From contig OX442315.1 of NCBI GenBank assembly GCA_949358305.1, forward strand, positions 25,942,427-26,006,426: 64,000 bases of DNA, written 5' to 3'. A model generated the notes under the pieces. It had not been told where the DNA came from. It saw nothing but the letters and a program-made list of their open reading frames with translations, and ran no database searches. The DNA is from Strigamia acuminata. Lineage: Eukaryota; Arthropoda; Chilopoda; Geophilomorpha; Linotaeniidae. The position numbers and the translations under genes were made by a program. The first letter of the stretch is position 1. Each line of letters begins with the position of its first letter. Positions 61,501 through 64,000 of the stretch are shown here, piece after piece.

Positions 61501-63319
61501 GGTTATATTGGTGAGCTCAGTAAGGGCGATAATGGGCAGCTTCGTCTCATTAATCTGGCTTCTACCAAGGGAGAAAGAACCAAACAGAATGGGTCCCTTG
61601 CTTGCACACACACACATACACAAACATCCCAGGTGGACTGTGTCCAGTCTGCCAATGTTCCATTTCCCTCAGGTTCCTTGCTCTTCATTGCGGGCAATTT
61701 TCGTCTTAATTTCTCTTCACGACCACTTGGAAAAGTAGCTGAGGCTGGAATTTTTTTCCCTCCTTTTTTTACCTCTTTAAGTTGGTCTCGCTCTTTTCCC
61801 CAAGCTCAAGCATCTGTTAACTAACTTCAAGTGAAGAAAAAGTTTCAAACTGCTTCTCGCAAGTGACCAACTCACATATACTAAGTGTGAGGAAAGGTCT
61901 TATTACAATGGTCCTTTTTACAAGACCAGTTCCCTTTAATAAGTTCAGTAAGTACCTATTGGTTTCTTCAAGACCTTGTTCCCACATAGTGAATTGCAAG
62001 ATCAATTGGGCATTTCAAGAAAACTTCATCTCACATACACTCAGTCTTATTACGCTACTTTCACTCAACTCGTCTCCAAATAATTACTTACAACAAGTGA
62101 ATTATACGGCCTGGAAATCAATTCATTTTCATTCTGAATCCTTCCATAGTAATCAAAAATTCGATACCAAGTGTGCGTTGCGTGTCCAGAAACACCGCTT
62201 AATTCCTACATAAAAACAAACTAGAATTAAAAAAAAAATCAAACCTTGTTTGTGTCTAGTTTCTAATGGTACGGTGACGCCTAATTGATAGCGACAGTTA
62301 ATTACATAGGAAACCTAACCATACTTTCTTTCTTCTTAAAAAGTAACTTTTTAAATCTAGTCGCCCAAATTATTTTGACAATTATACAACTGATAAAGGA
62401 ATCCAATGTCCTCATGTTCCCAAATGCCAATCAGTGCTATGACACCGCATACCCACAATACTATTTTTTCTTAGGATAAGGGGAGCACAAGATATTCTGA
62501 CAGCCGACAAGGGGACGATGAGAATGAGGGTGGTCGTACCCGACTCCCAACCCTCACTCTCTTTATCCACCCACACGTTTAAGAGTTTAAAGTATAAAAA
62601 AAAAAATTTGTTGTAAAAAAAATACCAGTCTGGCAAATATGAGCACTGACTTGTCAATTCAGTGAAATTGAGAACAGTCTACGAGTGTGACATGGAAATT
62701 GCTTTACGGACAGGGGAGGAGGGGGAGAGAAAAAATCAGAGGGTTCTTCTCTTGATGCCATTACCAATTCATAAAATTCCACTCAAAGTTAGTAGAAAAG
62801 CGGAAAAAAAAGCAAAACTAAAAGATGAGACATATACATACGGAGGATTCTCATCAAATGAAAAGAAATTATATGTAAACTTGACATGAGATAAGAAAGG
62901 TTTAAAGATGTTGTACTTAGACGAGATTTATTTAGAAAAGAAATGCTAGTACTTTGGGGGTGATGTGAAAAAAAGTAGTCATAAATCTAAATCTTTTCTC
63001 ATTATAAATGACCTTTAAAAAACAAAATTTTTTTTTTCAATGAAAAAATTGTTTTTCTAATATTAACTTTATCAAATGGTGCTTCATGTTCATTGCTATA
63101 TTTATGTTATGGGGAAAAAGAAATTGCAAAGAGTGTGATGGCAAAAAATAGTTTAAAAAAAAACATAGGACAGCTGTTAATTTAAAATATTCTGAGCTAA
63201 TTTTTTTTTTATTAACACATTCTTTATAACCCTCCTCCTTATTAATGTCAATTTTTTCACCTATTTTTAAAACAAATACTTCGCAAGAATTTTAAATCCA
63301 TTTAATCAGCTCGTCATAA

Positions 63320-63633
63320 AACGTTTTTTTTTGTCTCATAATTAAAAAGAAACTGCGCCGTAATAAAAAATTTGAAAAAAAAAACAAAGTTATACAAGAT
63401 AAAACACTGGAGCAACAAATTAGGCTTTTTAAAAAAAAATTAAAAAATGAAGACGTAAACGTGACATTCCGCAACTGCCACTTAAAACAAAATCACAAAG
63501 ACCGACATATTGTACCCATAAGCATTCCGTGAGTTTTTCTCGCAATCTTAGTGAAGAAGTACTTGGAATTAGCATTCTTTCGGCATGCATGTTACATTTT
63601 TCATTTTTTCCTAATGTAATTTCCAGCTTATGA
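63320..63633 (+). CDS. Weak coding-like segment at right edge
   Basis: An open frame of 70 codons (63320-63532) encodes a Lys/Arg-rich, heptad-like stretch (LEQQIRLFKKKLKNED) that could be a coiled coil. Inside its end is a consensus donor (CC|GTGAGT, intron from 63529), and 98 bases later a TTTCCAG acceptor at 63620-63626. The joined frame adds one residue and stops at 63631-63633. No convincing upstream exon was found. In A-rich DNA such Lys/Asn frames arise by chance, so this is a low-confidence terminal exon. Confidence 0.15.
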
Positions 63634-64000
63634 CGTCAACAACTGTTTGTTTGTGAAGTGTTTGCCAAATGGCACCGGGCACTTTCCCAAAAAATTGTTT
63701 TGTATATTTTGCATACCGAATCCACTCGCCAAGCTTTTAGCTGCTTGATATATGACCCAAACAAACGCACCAAAAAATTTGCTTACAAAACCGCAAACTT
63801 TAATTCGCAATTAATCATATTTTACAGTATTCTAATTGTATCCAAACCTTCGCACGTAAAAAGAAAATTGAAAAATGCCAGGAATAAAAAACAACAAGTT
63901 CGCTTTATATTTTTACGACAAATTGTTAAACCCAACACCAAAACATTACACCCAAACACATTCAATATAGCGAGCGAGATGTTGAAAGATGAGAAAGACA
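63634..64000 (+). other. Open frame running off the right edge
   Basis: One plus-strand frame stays open for 122 codons to the end of the window (begins RQQLFVCEVFAKWHRALSQK). An open run of this length is about what chance gives once in a window this size and composition. No family was recognised and a TTTTACAG acceptor at 63821-63828 interrupts it. Confidence 0.12.

Larger units (their letters stand above)
49234..63319. other. Noncoding flank, 14 kb, no gene recognised
   Basis: A/T-rich spacer with pyrimidine-rich patches and several microsatellites. Frames reach only about 119 codons (57100-57459, minus) and show no family signature or splice-consistent neighbours. Mixed-composition blocks at about 51640-52160, 55380-55830, 56920-57560 and 58540-59120 could be distal regulatory DNA. 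Confidence 0.55.

Noticed and set aside
1-64000. tRNA genes, rRNA, CRISPR arrays
   Set aside because: No B-box-type GGTTCRANNCC with a matching cloverleaf, no rRNA stretch and no spaced direct repeats were seen. The only tRNA-like match is the retrotransposon primer site.

Overview
The window looks like a nuclear genomic segment of an arthropod. It is AT-rich and gene-poor, with spliced genes, very short introns (50-80 bases) in one gene and a 25-kb intron in another. The families present are Spalt, nibrin and a BEL/Pao retrotransposon. The compact small introns and general texture would suit a crustacean such as a cladoceran, but that is an inference from style and no species marker was read.

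Layout. (1) Bases 67-2672, plus strand: the 3' two thirds of a nibrin (NBN/Nbs1) gene, 13 exons reconstructed by eye from splice signals, phases and family motifs. It starts inside the first BRCT domain; the FHA part lies off the left edge. (2) 2673-6906: the tail-to-tail gap between nibrin and spalt, mostly AT-rich and probably 3' UTR of both genes. (3) 6907-36551, minus strand: a spalt/SALL zinc-finger transcription factor. A 76-base first coding exon carrying the family's N-terminal MSRRKQ motif (36476-36551) is joined, in matching phase, to one giant coding exon (6907-11270). Together they give 1479 residues. The 25.2-kb intron has no recognisable gene but holds several islands of balanced composition that look like developmental enhancers; one has paired Gli/Ci-type sites and another a cluster of ATCGAT motifs. 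(4) 36552-42861: 5' UTR, a candidate TATA promoter, a GC-rich patch with a strong inverted repeat, then upstream noncoding DNA. (5) 42862-49233, plus strand: a complete BEL/Pao LTR retrotransposon with a 5-base target duplication (TCTCC), two LTRs identical by eye, a primer-binding site matching tRNA-Phe and one unbroken 1730-codon Gag-Pol frame. It looks very young and possibly still active. (6) 49234-64000: noncoding, microsatellite-rich DNA, with only a weak coding-like signal at the right edge.

The two host genes are not functionally related. Nibrin is the damage-sensing subunit of the Mre11-Rad50-Nbs1 complex; Spalt is a repressor acting in patterning and neural development. The window is best read as a spalt regulatory landscape, with a housekeeping repair gene at its 3' end and a fresh retrotransposon in its 5' flank. 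No wholly unknown system was found. The most unusual items are the intact retrotransposon with a run of 13 C where a polypurine tract is expected, and the split spalt gene with its large intron.
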